DNA of 45,857 nucleotides from Polytrichum commune (GCA_950295325.1 OX485809.1:33682144-33728000), one strand, 5' to 3'. Positions 10,951 to 22,014 are shown, numbered from the stretch's first letter. Notes: generated from the sequence alone by a model not told the origin. Numbers and translations are program-made.

Positions 10951-11210
10951 CAGTGAGTTTCCATGTAGGCCGCTTGTCCACTAGATTCTAGATAATGGTG
11001 GGTCAAACATGTTCTAATGTAGATAGCAAAAGCAACCAGCCAATCACTTTTTAGTGACTTGTTAGAATGTGGGGGTTGTGGCCTTGGGCCACTAGACTTC
11101 CATGAGTCCATTAAACACTTGAACTAGCAACAGTTGGTTGGTCCATATAAACACCACCCCCACCATATTCCAGCTACACGTGGGCAAGCGGCCGACATGG
11201 AAACTCACCC
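10951..11210. mobile_element. PIF/Harbinger (Tourist)-like MITE, GGGTGAGTTTCC ends, copy 1
   Basis: The ends read GTGAGTTTCCATGTAGGCCG at left and CGGCCGACATGGAAACTCAC at right, an inverted repeat of about 28 bp. Flanks are TAA and TGA, a decayed three-base duplication. A 285-bp relative at 21350-21634 has intact TTA flanks and shares the internal order GTTCTR..GCGACTAG..AATGTGG..CTTGGGCC..AACACCACCCCC. It has no coding capacity. Confidence 0.7.
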
Positions 11211-11359
11211 TGACTTAACCATACTGACACTTGCGGGAGGAAGGGAATTACAATATCGCATACAAGCGTACCTCACAATCATCCAACATGAAAGCCTTGG
11301 AGTGGTATGCGATCCATATGTTTCTATATATGGTGAACATGAGACAAGAATCAGTTGCA

Positions 11360-11480
11360 AAGACCCCGACTTAATCTAGTCCAAGTCATTTGAGATGAAT
11401 AAGCCACAAACCTATGGGGGGTTGAATTTTAATGTTGGGTGGATGAGAGGTAGTCTCGTATGTGATAATTACCTCTCTCC
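11360..11480 (+). repeat. Dispersed repeat R1, copy 2
   Basis: Matches 2345-2480 in the same orientation through AAAGACC, GAGATGAATAAG and ATGTTGGGTGGATGAGAGGTA. Confidence 0.45.
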
Positions 11481-11734
11481 ACCCTCACATAGTAAAATTA
11501 TTAGCTCAGCCTTGTCTTCATTGGTTTAAAAAATTAATTTGTTTAGGATGTGTTGTTGATCTCATGGCATTTGATAATATGTTTGATGCCACCTATCATG
11601 ATCAAGCCACAGCTCATTGGAGCTTTTAATACAATGGGGAACATGAGCTTTTAATTCACTAAGGAGACCACAAGTAACAATAATAATCAATGTCGGCAAA
11701 TCCGATGTGAATTTGAGCCCATTGGCCCTACCCT

Positions 11735-11935
11735 GCTCAATAAGCCTCTTGGTGCAGGGTGGGGTTTACTGTTTACCTTGCGGCGGGGGGGCTCTTGGCC
11801 TCCTACCTTCCTAGCTAGTTTTTTTCCGTCAAGTAGAGAAAAGATTTCACAGTGGAAATCGAACTGCCAACCACTCCATTTGGAAATGGGTACCTCTCCA
11901 CTGTCATCTGGTAGTTTAGGATCATCTCGGATAGA
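11735..11935 (-). mobile_element. Possible tRNA-derived SINE
   Basis: On the minus strand a box A-like block (about 11893-11907, GACAGTGGAGAGG) is followed after about 30 nt by a box B-like block GGCAGTTCGATTTCC (11854-11868). This is the usual internal Pol III promoter spacing of SINEs. A GC-rich body follows. No tail or target duplication was found, so this is tentative. Similar arrangements occur at 30656 and 35835. Confidence 0.3.
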
Positions 11936-12056
11936 CCACAAGTATACATCAAAGTGTTGATCAAATGGGCTCATTGATGTTTCATGTATCATAGAACGTC
12001 CGTCGTTGTGATTGCTTTCAGCTTGTGTTCTTGACCATTGCGATGGGAATGTGCTA

Positions 12057-12305
12057 CACTAAACATTTTATTTAGTATCACCAATTCTATTTCTGTTGCT
12101 CAATATTAATTGTAAACCACCCATGGAGTGTCACTACCACCAATATGAACCTAACACTATTCATCATTCGTTAAAAAATAAATTGGGCATTACAGATTTA
12201 CAGTGTTGAAGTATTGCCACTTACTTAGTGATTTTCATCTATATTTCAATCATCCACGACACGATTTCATTACGTAAATGTTAGGATGTAGAATATATCA
12301 AACCT
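12057..12305. mobile_element. Palindrome-ended MITE (copy B), left part
   Basis: TA then CACTAAAC and a partial palindrome opens the copy. It then follows copies A and C through ACCAATTCTA, TGCTCAATATTAATTGTAAAC, GATTTACAGTGTTG, TTTCAATCATCC and TTAGGATG. The right terminus is not found; the copy runs into the hairpin at 12306. Confidence 0.55.
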
Positions 12306-12394
12306 TGTTTCAATACTTGGCATGCATTTCATGCATTATGCCACAAAAGAGTGGGCGAGCATAATGCATGAAATGCATGCCAAGTATTGAAACA
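12306..12394. repeat. Perfect 35-bp inverted repeat
   Basis: Left arm 12306-12340 and right arm 12360-12394 are exact reverse complements with a 19-nt loop. The left arm aligns with the middle of copy C (near 22690-22725, TTCCAATAATTGGCATGGG), which lacks the right arm. The second arm was therefore added in place. Confidence 0.85.
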
Positions 12395-12490
12395 CTCAAG
12401 AACAAACCCATGGAGCAGGTGGGGTGGAGTGGGCAAAGCATGAATGAAAAGGTAAGTTGGGATGACAACACTTGTAAACAAAGTTACCAC

Positions 12491-12509
12491 AATTAATTAA
12501 TTAATTAAT
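12491..12509. repeat. (AATT)n short tandem repeat
   Basis: Simple AATT units. Confidence 0.85.
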
Positions 12510-14214
12510 AATACCTCATAACACTATATACAATGTAGTGAACGGAAGGCTATCATGTGGATGTAATAATACAAAGGGACTGCAAAACAATCGAAGGACT
12601 GGAAATTTCCAAGAAGAGTGCAATAGATCTTATGCAGAAAAAAGAATGTGGTTTTATAATGAACTAATTGAGAATATTGAGGAAGATGAAATTGCAAGGA
12701 TGAATGTCCAGGGCTAAAGAGCATGGATGAATACAAGTTGATGGATGAGAAGTGAGATAAGTATTGTCTATATAGAAGAAAGAGGATCACCATCCTCAGA
12801 GCACACATTCGAGGAGGCATATACACACAGAACATCAACATATTTGGACAATGTTACATCCATTTATAAATATATTTACAAGATCAGGAACTCAAAAGAG
12901 TGTAAATATATTGATTGTTACCATCAATTTATGGCTGTTAGAGAGATTATAACAGTGTAAATACTGTTTGTTACCATTAATTTATGATTGTGGTGAGGAA
13001 CTTTTAACACTTGCAACTATATTTCTATTACACTTCATTTATGACTGTTAAAGAAGAATCCCTCAATAGAGGCTATATACTTGGGAAAGAGCGGTCAAGG
13101 GTAGAGCCTGTGGCAGAAAGGGAAGTGCGTGGAATGATCGTCCTCTGCTCATTCCCTACTAAGCTCGGCAAATATCACACAAATAATCTCAAATCACCAC
13201 ACCGTCTCTGGTATTGTGCCGGTGCTTTTGGACTCTAATCGAGAAGTTCCTGGTGCTGCAAATTTCTGCTTTTCCCAAAGTAAGTTTCCCAGGTCTACAA
13301 AGGTAGCATGAAATGACATGTTTTGGTGCAGTGAAACATGAGATCAGAAAGAGCTTGAGATCTTCATTTACACAAGAGCCCTCATTGGCCACAGACATTC
13401 CGGCGACGTCTAACGAGAAAGCCCAGCGTTGTGGGTAGCCTCAAAAAGGCTAGATGGAGAGGAAATAACAAGCACAAGAAAATTGGAAAGTTTCTGCCAG
13501 GTGAGTTGGGAATGTAATCTGGTACATGTTCCAGATAGATTTGGTTGTGGATCCCAAAATGCATTACAAGAAGAAAACATGGAAGTTGCTCGAAACAGAC
13601 TAATATTGAAATGTGCTTCAGGACATGAAGCAACAGGACATGCTTCGCGAGTAGCACAAACATGAGTCCAAAGCTCAACGATTAAATGTATTTTTGTAGT
13701 ATCGTACACCAGGAGAAGGGTATGATCTAACATCCCCCACGAACCCCAATTTCTATATTCTCTTACTGTGATGGACACAAGAGACGAGGCCAAAAATGCC
13801 CTCATTGCTCGATACATGCGGAAGCACACGTTTGTAAGCTTCTGTTATGCATGCGGGAACCATGATAGGTAACAGAAGCGTACAAGCATGCAGGCGGTCG
13901 CAGAAAAAAAAACATGTCTACGTATCATATTGTATTAAATCCCCCTCTTACGTCGTTGCTCTAAACTCTTTTCCCACCCGGAACGTTGATTCGGAGAGTG
14001 CTCGAAATAAGAATCCTCAAGAAACCGGTGATCAGGGCATGATCACTTCGGTCCATAAACCTCGCGGCCCCAAATTTGCAGGACGCTTGTTGACATAGCC
14101 GTGGGGTGGGCCATCAGAATCTGATGGTGGTCCAGCAATTGGGTGGAAAATGATAAACTGTTTGCATGGTACAAATGTCGGTCAAAACTGGAATAGGTGA
14201 TTGGAATTCATCAT
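12510..14214. other. Gene-free stretch, includes 3' flank of the CRF-like gene
   Basis: Frames at 13410-13829 (minus) and 13847-14098 (plus) overlap others and show no domain; the former depends on a GTG start. No AATAAA on the minus strand was seen below 14215 to mark the 3' end of the CRF-like transcript. Confidence 0.4.
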
Positions 14215-15906
14215 TCAGGACACGAGGACATCGGCGCCATTCAACCAGTCCATGGCCGCATCGCTCTGCACGTCGAAGCCCATGTCGCCAATGTCGTCGC
14301 CCAGCAGCTCGAAACCAGCTGCGAAATCTAGGATTGAATCTCCGCTATCGTCTTCGGGGATGTCGAACAAAAAATCGTCCGACATGAACTCTAATCCCAG
14401 GTCGCAACCCTGCAACTCCTTCAAGCTGTCCTGGGGAATGTCCTCGGCACCCAGGCTTTCAGAAAATTCGCTCTGCGAGTCCGAATCTGACAAGCTCTCT
14501 CGATAATCTCCCACCACGTTGCACAGGAACTGCGTGTCCTCTGTGATTTCGGGTGCAATGCACTCCTCCGACGACCGGCTGTCTGCGTCCAACTGCGCAA
14601 AAGCATCATCCACCTCACCGGACGTAACACAAAATGCCTCCGCGATGTCCTCCACACTGGAGCATGGGGACTCCTCGGAATCTACCGACGGACACCCGTC
14701 CAACACGGACGAAGGCGAGCAAGCAAAGAAACCACATTCTTCGCTCAAATTTCCATACATGCTCACACCGGATTCCTCCTCCCTCTCGCTATTCATCACT
14801 ACAAAAGTGTCTTCTACTGCTTTAGCTTGCGCTCTCTCCTCATCCTCGCTCATCTTGGGAGTCAAAACCTCAACCTCGACAGCGCACATGGGCTTCCCGG
14901 AGGCTTTCGCAGCCTCCACCCTCGTGCTGCTAGGACTCGAGGTCTCCCTCTTCACTACTGCTTCTGCGGAAGATTTTTGCGTCGTTGTTTCGGCCTTCCT
15001 CGCAACCTTCGTCGACCCCGAAGTGGCACAAGAGTTCGCCAGCCCTGAGAAATTGGTGTGTGCTTGGGGCCCTCTGATCTCCCTCGCAGCTTTGTCATAT
15101 GCTTGCGCAGCTTCCTCCGCTGTGTCGTAAGTCCCCAGCCATAGCCTCACCCCCTTGGACGGATCCCGGATCTCAGCCGCCCATTTCCCCCATGGCCGTT
15201 GCCTCACACCTCGGTACTTGTGCGTCTTGCACCCGCTGTCTCCCGTCTTCGTCACAGCCTTGGGCGCGGACGAAGACTTCGAAGGCGAGGCCTTATTGAC
15301 CAGCGCCGGAGCAGGCTTCTGCGCTGCAACACTTGTGGCATTCATATTCTTTGGTGCGCTAGCCAGAGCAGATGGAGGTGCAACCTCCGACTTCTTGGCT
15401 TGTTTCATGACTGCTGCCTTCTTTTCGGGCACAATGCTACCAGCCTTCTTCGACCTCCAGGCAGGGGTGTCGTAGAAACCCGGGGACTTCAAGACGGACT
15501 CACTATCGATAGGACTCGCATAGTTGAGCGAGCATTGCATCGCTTGCGCAGTGAAGACGCTGTGGTAGCTTGGCACTTCGGGCTCCTCTTCCTCCTCCTC
15601 CTCCTCCTCGCTCTCCGACGAGGGCATGGCTGACTCTGCTTCCAAAGTGATCTCCTGCACTAGCCTCCGTCTCGAATTCCTCATCAGATGACTATGACGG
15701 AAGTTATCCTCCTCATCACTCGAGGAGTCCGTAGCGTCCGGATCCGTGCATATCACTCGCACTCTCTTAGGACAAACTTGACTTTTGGTCGTCCACTCAT
15801 CATCCGACGAGGACCAACTCTCTCGCTTGAAACTCTTGGTCGAAGCCGGCAGAGACGTTTTGAGCGACGCGCTAAATGGCCTGGGAACAAATATACTGCC
15901 AGGCAT
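14215..15906 (-). CDS. Cytokinin response factor-like AP2/ERF transcription factor (ERF group VI)
   Basis: Single uninterrupted ORF of 563 residues with an ATG at 15906 in good context (A at -3). Residues about 46-66 hold the CRF motif, [20 protein letters not shown]. An acidic run of E residues lies near 97-108. The AP2 domain spans about 229-287, with [19 protein letters not shown] and [19 protein letters not shown]. The A and D at the diagnostic positions are ERF-type rather than DREB-type. SPSSVL at about 396-401 matches the CRF C-terminal motif, a likely kinase site. The C-terminus is acidic with DIGDMGFD and DWLN, consistent with an activation domain. Known CRFs are nuclear, bind GCC-box-like DNA and act in cytokinin and stress responses. 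This protein is longer than typical angiosperm CRFs because of Ser/Lys/Glu-rich linkers. The gene is visibly more GC-rich than its surroundings. Confidence 0.93.
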   Translation of the reverse strand: MPGSIFVPRPFSASLKTSLPASTKSFKRESWSSSDDEWTTKSQVCPKRVRVICTDPDATDSSSDEEDNFRHSHLMRNSRRRLVQEITLEAESAMPSSESEEEEEEEEEPEVPSYHSVFTAQAMQCSLNYASPIDSESVLKSPGFYDTPAWRSKKAGSIVPEKKAAVMKQAKKSEVAPPSALASAPKNMNATSVAAQKPAPALVNKASPSKSSSAPKAVTKTGDSGCKTHKYRGVRQRPWGKWAAEIRDPSKGVRLWLGTYDTAEEAAQAYDKAAREIRGPQAHTNFSGLANSCATSGSTKVARKAETTTQKSSAEAVVKRETSSPSSTRVEAAKASGKPMCAVEVEVLTPKMSEDEERAQAKAVEDTFVVMNSEREEESGVSMYGNLSEECGFFACSPSSVLDGCPSVDSEESPCSSVEDIAEAFCVTSGEVDDAFAQLDADSRSSEECIAPEITEDTQFLCNVVGDYRESLSDSDSQSEFSESLGAEDIPQDSLKELQGCDLGLEFMSDDFLFDIPEDDSGDSILDFAAGFELLGDDIGDMGFDVQSDAAMDWLNGADVLVS

Positions 15907-15987
15907 TGTGCTGTAGCAATTAAAGAGTTTTCACAGTACAAAGCCACCTCCCAATTCTCACCTACACCTCCTGCTCGTGTCGGTCAA

Positions 15988-16065
15988 TCAAGCTTCTCTA
16001 CAAAACGCGCCAAATGACACTGGAAAACAGGCAGAACAACAACTAAACTCCACTGAAAAATCCAT
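15988..16065 (-). CDS. Upstream ORF in the leader of the CRF-like gene
   Basis: The only ATG between the inferred transcription start and the main start lies at 16065 and opens a 25-codon ORF (MDFSVEFSCCSACF...). It ends at 15988, 81 nt before the main ATG. The context is strong (G at -3, G at +4), so scanning ribosomes should often use it. This would reduce translation of the transcription factor. Whether the peptide itself matters is unknown. Confidence 0.45.
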   Translation of the reverse strand: MDFSVEFSCCSACFPVSFGAFCREA

Positions 16066-16345
16066 GGCTGCCCCACGACGCAATGAACCAAATTTTCCCC
16101 CACCTCCCCTACCTTCTACGCTCCACCCACAACTCAGAGAAGACAATGCACTTCGCCTATTCCAATTATACAATGCGAGGTGACAATCCGAACTGTGCTA
16201 AGTAAGCGTCGAACTATTGCAATTCGGCCGCTGCCTGCCTCCCCGTTTCTTTTCGTTTCCTTTACCTCGCTGCGCAGCGTCTATGGCTCACCTTCCCACT
16301 TCAAACAGCTTCTCGAGAGCAGAGACATCTGTGCAACAGGTGCTG

Positions 16346-16353
16346 TTTATATA
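16346..16353 (-). promoter_or_regulatory. TATA box of the CRF-like gene
   Basis: Minus strand reads TATATAAA, about 440 nt upstream of the ATG. It would place transcription start near 16316-16322 and give a leader of roughly 410 nt if unspliced. No competing TATA sequence is evident nearer the start. Confidence 0.55.
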
Positions 16354-16820
16354 CACTTGCGCACCAAAGGGGGCTATTCTTGACGCTCGAAACGACACCT
16401 GCTCGACAGGGTTTTAGCACCGCACCTTGGGATACTGTCAAAGCGAGTGAAAAACCTTGCCGAAGCTGCATAGGCTCTCCCACCCTGCGCCCGCACCTGC
16501 TCCAAGCCATCCCGAAGGACGCTCGCCCTCCGAACCTGCCCTGTCGAGCCTATTCCGAGCCTACCCGAAGCCTGCCCCGGTTCCCCAAACAGGGAGTAGG
16601 TTGCAAATACGAGCCGGTCCGGGAAGGCCGGAGCTGGCTCGCTCTGTGCTGCGGCAGAAGAAGAGTGGGCCCACCCTGGAGCAACTACCCTGGCCCTCTA
16701 CCGTTATGCAATCCACTGCCCACATTCTCCCTTCTTGCAAACACAGCTCTGGAGGTCCCTACCTATACAGTAATAAGTAACTTAAGAACATTACACACAT
16801 TACACAGAGTGACCTAGCTA
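16354..16820. other. GC-rich upstream region of the CRF-like gene
   Basis: Frames at 16380-16817 and 16457-16780 (plus) are open mainly because the DNA is GC-rich; no domain is present. The region probably holds upstream regulatory DNA. It ends at a PIF/Harbinger-like insertion. Confidence 0.4.
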
Positions 16821-17372
16821 GGGCCGCTTTTACATCATGGACCATGGAAATGGGCCTTTAAATTTCCCATGGTCAGATTTCTTACAAAAATCAGATTTAC
16901 AAAGCCTTCGGGCCCCTCACTAGGTGTAAACCGAATGTGGATCAAGAGGAATTGACCGTGCACCCAACAAGTGAATGTGTTGATTATTTTAAATAGTGTA
17001 TGTCCAAAAAGGGTAGTTTTGGAGAGGGAAAAAAGGTCGAGTTTGACCATTCTCTTGGCTTCATCTTCTCTTCCATGAAATTTTTCTTAAAAAATCGTTA
17101 AAATATTGTTATAACAACGTTTCCATGTTATGGGGCCCTGCCTTTTTCTACTAGAGCACCTCTTTTGTGTCTCCCATAGCAAAACTCATTGGACCATGTC
17201 AGTGGATAATGTAGGCCCTTGAGGTATGTCTTATGGGAACCTCATACTTCATGGTCACTTTGACATTTTGTCATTGATGTAAACCGAAGTGGTCCTAGGA
17301 CGAGTTCAACATCCAATCACAAATTTTACAGGGCCTTGGGACGACTTCGTGGCCCATGGTGTAAACAACCCC
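16821..17372. mobile_element. PIF/Harbinger-like MITE, GGGGCGGTTTAC ends, diverged copy
   Basis: The ends GGGCCGCTTTTACATCATGG and CCATGGTGTAAACAACCCC are imperfect inverted repeats, flanked by CTA and TGA. Internal blocks such as CACTAGGTGTAAACCGAATGTGG, GGACCATG then CAGTGGATA, and GGGACGACTTC match the younger copy at 41030-41525. Length is about 552 bp. It lies about 460 bp upstream of the CRF-like TATA box. Confidence 0.7.
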
Positions 17373-18837
17373 TGAGTCAAAGGAGAAGAGCTCAACTCAA
17401 TCCCTAAACACCATTCTCCTCGATATTGGGCTCAAATCATTGTTTCTAAGAGAGATACTTTAGAACTCGATTATAGGTGTTTTTGAGGCAAAAGTGCCAT
17501 TATTGATCACCTTCCACATGGATTTGCATCCACCAACACATGCCCAGCTAAAAAGTCTAGCGGTAAATGTTTAGGATATGTTGCGTTTGAGTATCATGCA
17601 AATTTATAAATCAACATGAAATCATATGCAAATATGGATCAACAAAAAAACATGTTTAGGATATGTTGCCCTTAAACTATGGAGACAACAAATGTCAAGC
17701 ATGTATTCGCAAAACGGTTTGTGTAACCCAATTGAGAGCACACTCCCATATTTGAATAAGATTTTAAATTAATTCTTAAATATTAAATAATTGTTATTCA
17801 AGTTATTAATAATATAAAAAACTAACTATGTTGAATCAAAATTATCCACATGGCAAGACGTATCAAACATGAGCATGAAACAAAGGAGTGGTTGAAATAT
17901 TTCATAGTTTATACGAACTAGTGTCAAAGGAATTAGAGCAAACTGATCACGACCATACTATGGTCACATAATACATTAGGGGTTAAGTTTAGCATGTTCA
18001 ACAACTCTCTTTAGAGCTCACCGGAACGGAAATGTTATGGGTTTAGTACCAACACATTCCCCATCCATTAGCCACAACCATTATACAACCCTCTCCGGCC
18101 CCACAATGATCATATTGGGTAGCAAAATCGAGGCACATGCTCATGGTGTAGGGACCCGAATAGTAAAGGGCCACTACATCCTCTTAGAGCTTTGTGGCGC
18201 CTACATAAACTCGTCTATTACAAAGGTGAAAATGCACTGACCCACTATCTAGCAAATACTTCTATGCCTTGCCCATAATCTACATTACGAAGATTAATCT
18301 CTGGAAATGTTTTCAAAGGCCATCCAATCAGTGTGTATGTTTGGCAAAGTTTTTACAAGTTTTTCACTTCTAGGACGCAAAAAATCGCACCAAAAAAAAA
18401 TGCACATCAATTGACATGCACAATTTAGAAGTTGACACATATTGTGACTTGTGAAGAAATGGACACGCTAGAAATTGAAATGACACGTATTACCAGGCAA
18501 CTTAAGTAATATAAACTACAGCTCAAGTATCCGAAAAAACATAACCCACAACAGTAGGATAACTTCCTACACTCACTTACATACTTAAGTTCGACGTTGT
18601 TCTTGTAATTTCCTCTGTAATCGGGAGGGCTCTATAGTTGAGACAGTGATCAAAAAGGTGGTGGAGGCTAAGTAAAAAGTCGACAATACCATTGTTCCTA
18701 GTCTCTTGTAGATGTATTTCCCACGATTGTTTTGTGCATGTATGTGAATGAGCAATTCGCCCTAGCATATCTCGAAGAGTGATGCTTTAGCTGGTTAAAA
18801 AGTGGGTTATTTTTTAGGCATCTCAACTTGACACTGG
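17373..18837. other. Gene-free AT-rich stretch
   Basis: Short frames at 18037-18240 and 18577-18768 show no domain. No boundary or RNA feature was found. Confidence 0.45.
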
Positions 18838-19835
18838 GATGATTTGAGGTAGATTTTGCATAGTACAAATATCCCCTTTAAATTGAGATTAATGTACAAT
18901 GTACAATTCACAATGCTTGAATTGAAGTTAGATTGGAAGCAATGTTGTTGTTGGGTCTATGATTTGAATGCCATTAGCGTTCACAAGTCCCTAAAGGTTG
19001 TCACATATTCTAGGCCAATGGTAGATAATCCACCCTCAACAATGGCATCACCTAAATCTATGATAGATATTTTTAATGGTCTAAGTCACTTGAATTGAAG
19101 TTTAAAAAATGGGAGGAGATCTAGAGTGCTTTGTTTGATTGAAAACTGGGGAAAGTAGCCGTCTCAGCTTAGGATGATTTGAATTTTGAGGTCTTGCATA
19201 GGGCAGAGATCCCCTTCAATTGAGTTTAATATACAATGTGAAAGTCTCATTGATCCAATGCAATGCTTGAGTTGATGTTAGATTGGAATCAATAGTGTTG
19301 TTGAGTTTGTGAGTGGAATGTTGTCAGTGTTCACAAAGCCTTGAAGTTCATCCTCTAAGTCTATCCCAATATCTAGGATAATGGTAGATATTCCACTCTC
19401 ACCAGTGGTACCATCTACACTCCTACTAGATACTATGTTTGGTCAGTTCCCGCCTAGTCCAATCTTTGGTCATTTAGGTTGATTAGTCGTCTCAGCTTGA
19501 CAAGATGATTCGAGGTGGTAGACTTGCATAGTGCAAGATTCATTTCAATTGAGTTCAATGTACGATGTGAAAATCACAATGCTTGAATTGGAGTTCAAGG
19601 GATCACATATGATATGAAGAAAGAGGAACCGTATGATTCTATCAAAGGGGGGAAAACAATACTTATGCACTTGGGTGTGATATTGGACTTTTATAAGTGT
19701 TCACAAAGGCCCTAAACTTCGTCACTTGATATGTTCCAATATCTAAGATGTTGGTAGGCATTCCACTCTCACTTGTTTTACCCTATACACATGTGGTAGA
19801 TACTTTGTTTGGTCAATGCCCAACTACATTGATTA
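18838..19835 (+). repeat. Degenerate tandem array, three units of about 333 bp
   Basis: Units start at 18838, 19173 and 19504 (periods 335 and 331), each opening GATGATTTGA or GATGATTCGA. Each unit contains in order TTGCATAG, CAATTGAG or AAATTGAG, CACAATGCTTGA or CAATGCTTGA, GTTCACAA, CCAATATCTA or similar, and GGTAGAT..CCACTCTC. Identity is moderate, so the array is old. No reading frame survives through the three units. Confidence 0.7.
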
Positions 19836-20642
19836 TCCCATGTAGTATGTGCCCATTTACCATACATTTCAAGATAATTAATGCATGCTTTAAGGTGTTT
19901 GTAAAGTGCAATGCATCCAATATATATCCAAGCGATAATAATGACCGAATCACAAATACCGAATTGTGGCTTGAAAGGATATTGTTGAAGTTTCAATGCA
20001 CTAAAGAACAAAGTGACATGTGTAAGGGATAATTCTTGGAATTTACGGAATTGGCCTAAACTTTAGCTACTTTGGTAGAAAATTACACTCATTCCATCAA
20101 GTACAGTTATTTATGAGAGAGGATTTTCAAACAAAATGCAATCAAAAGCCATTTGTGCAATAAGTTGACCTTGAAGACCCTTGATGCTCTTGTGCATGTC
20201 TCTCTTTGTGGGCTTGAAGTGGATGCAATGGTGGATCGGGCTAGCATCATCTTCAACATTTGGAGAAACATGTGAGACTGAAGGATACTTACGCTCGATT
20301 GATAGTTATTTTGTTGCAAGTCAAGATTGTATTTTGATTATTCAAAATATTAGTTTTTCTAAGATAGTATGTAACCCAAAATTAGCATAAAATGCATGTG
20401 TCAATTGACATTCATTTGTTGTTTTTGAAAATGTCATTGAAGTTGAACGTCAAATGAATTTTGTCCAACATACACACTGCGCCCAGTGAACCAGGCCTCA
20501 TCCAACCGTAGCTTACAAGAAACTTGTGTTTACTAGCTAGAGCCCCTTCACCCATTTCTAAATTGGTGTAGAAGATGATATACACCACACCAGGAAGCTC
20601 CAAGCCAGCAGGGTGAGAAGTGTTGTTACTTGCTCTCAAGTT

Positions 20643-20789
20643 CTAATACAAACACACACACAACAAGGCTTTACCGGCGCATGTGTGAAGAGAGTGTGAG
20701 GGAGGAGCCTCCCTGAAATGAGCTCGGATTAGGGCTCCAGGAGGTAAGTTTCTTAAGAAAGGCAAACGCCGCACCGCAGCAAGCGGCAT
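20643..20789 (-). CDS. Short ORF behind a TATA box, unidentified
   Basis: An ATG at 20789 opens 48 codons (MPLAAVRRLPFLRNLPPGAL...) ending at 20643, about 65 nt downstream of a minus-strand TATAAATA. The first 25 residues are rich in R, L and A and lack acidic residues, as in organelle targeting peptides. A GGTAAAG that could be a splice donor lies near its end. It may be a first exon whose continuation was not recognised, or chance. No homologue is known to me. Confidence 0.25.
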   Translation of the reverse strand: MPLAAVRRLPFLRNLPPGALIRAHFREAPPSHSLHTCAGKALLCVCLY

Positions 20790-20810
20790 CGCTAGCACAG
20801 ACACATACAC

Positions 20811-20832
20811 TCCTCCTCCTCCTCCTCCTCCT
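20811..20832. repeat. (TCC)7 microsatellite
   Basis: Perfect trinucleotide run. On the minus strand it is a GGA tract in the presumed leader of the 48-codon ORF. Confidence 0.9.
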
Positions 20833-20853
20833 ACACACCTAGGCCTCTCCTAT

Positions 20854-20861
20854 TATTTATA
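20854..20861 (-). promoter_or_regulatory. Possible TATA box
   Basis: Minus strand reads TATAAATA in a locally GC-richer region, about 65 nt before the ATG at 20789. Confidence 0.3.
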
Positions 20862-21349
20862 GTACTTTGGAGAAATCGGTGCTGCATCGGAACAGCTGAG
20901 CCCTGTGTTAGTTACCCATCTATCTATGCATATAAAATCCTCCCCACTTAATGCTCAGTGCTTATTTGGCCAGTCGGGGACGCGGAGTGGGTGGGGCTGC
21001 CGCTGTTAACTTAAGCATATACATAAAATTTATTATTTCTCCCAATGCAAACAGCCAAGTAATATCTCCACACCACACTGCAGGCGGATTCATGTGGCAT
21101 CTTATCACGCCCTGAGCCCTCCAAACAAAGCTGGGTTTCAGTGAGTCATGCTTGCTTTGCCAATTGAGCTCCGATGTGTCTCCCCCCATTTGCTGGATGA
21201 GCCATGGTCGTGCTCGCTCGCTTGCTATCTTTGTCGCCTTGACAACCAGTGCCACTGTGCCACTGACTGCAAATGATAATCTAGTTTAGTAGGGTTAAGT
21301 AAGTTATGATTTCTTTCGGCCACTGGCTCTCTAGACGGTGTGGTTATTA
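20862..21349. other. GC-richer stretch, no gene assigned
   Basis: A 97-codon frame at 20962-21255 (minus) starts with GTG and is preceded by TTATCATTTGCAG, an acceptor-like sequence. No domain is recognisable, so it is not called. Confidence 0.3.
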
Positions 21350-21634
21350 GGGTGCGTTTCCAAGCAGGCCGCTCGCCCACTTGCATTCTAGCTTATGATG
21401 ATGATGATGGTGGTGGTGGGTTGGAGGTGTTCTCATGTACTTACATCAACCAAAAGTAGCCAACCAACCATGTTCTGGTCGCCTACTAGAATGTGGAGGG
21501 ACGTGGTCTTGGGCCTTGAAATAGAAATAGCTGGTGTGGCACAATACGAACACCACCCCCTCCATATTCCATTTACATTGGTCCTTGCTTTCGCTAGAAT
21601 TTGGTGGGCGAGCAGCATGCATAGAAACTCACCC
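21350..21634. mobile_element. PIF/Harbinger (Tourist)-like MITE, GGGTGAGTTTC ends, copy 2
   Basis: A 285-bp element from GGGTGCGTTTC to GAAACTCACCC with a TTA duplication on both sides (21347-21349 and 21635-21637). Related to 10951-11210. Its right flank TTAGTGTTACC is the start of palindrome-ended copy C, so it probably inserted into the end of that element. Confidence 0.8.
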
Positions 21635-21673
21635 TTAGTGTTACCAATTCTACTTTGTCTTGCTCAACACTAA

Positions 21674-21977
21674 GGCCGGTTCACATGCGGGACTGACGGT
21701 CCATGACCGTATATCATTCTAAGGGCCCTCATTGGTCGAAAAAGACCGAGTTCATCCAAGTTCACTTCACACTACAAAGTGGCCTAAGGGCCCCAACAAA
21801 GTTATCATGGATGAAAAGTCTACTTGGATTCTTACATGATAGGTTATAAATAATGTTTCATGGTCTGATGGATTACGCAAACTCCGGCAAACCGTGTTAG
21901 TGATATGGCCTTTCAATGAGAGTCAAGGGCCCTCACAAGTACATGGTCAAAGCCCTTGGTTCATGTTTGAAGTGGCC
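21674..21977. mobile_element. PIF/Harbinger-like MITE inside copy C (304 bp)
   Basis: Starts GGCCGGTTCACATG after TAA and ends GAAGTGGCC before TAG. Copies A (ACTAATTGTAC) and B (TTAATTGTAAAC) give the uninterrupted site, showing the insertion point and the three-base duplication. Confidence 0.7.
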
Positions 21978-22014
21978 TAGTTGTAAACTACATGTGTAGT
22001 GTCGCCAATACTAA

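Noticed and set aside
13410-13829. 139-codon minus-strand frame
   Set aside because: GTG start, no domain, and other frames over the same bases are equally open.
15155-15633. Long plus-strand frames inside the CRF-like gene
   Set aside because: Antisense shadows of a GC-rich ORF without domains.
15753-15947. Frame overlapping the start of the CRF-like gene that looked like an overlapping upstream ORF
   Set aside because: It opens with GTG, not ATG; the only upstream ATG in the leader is at 16065.
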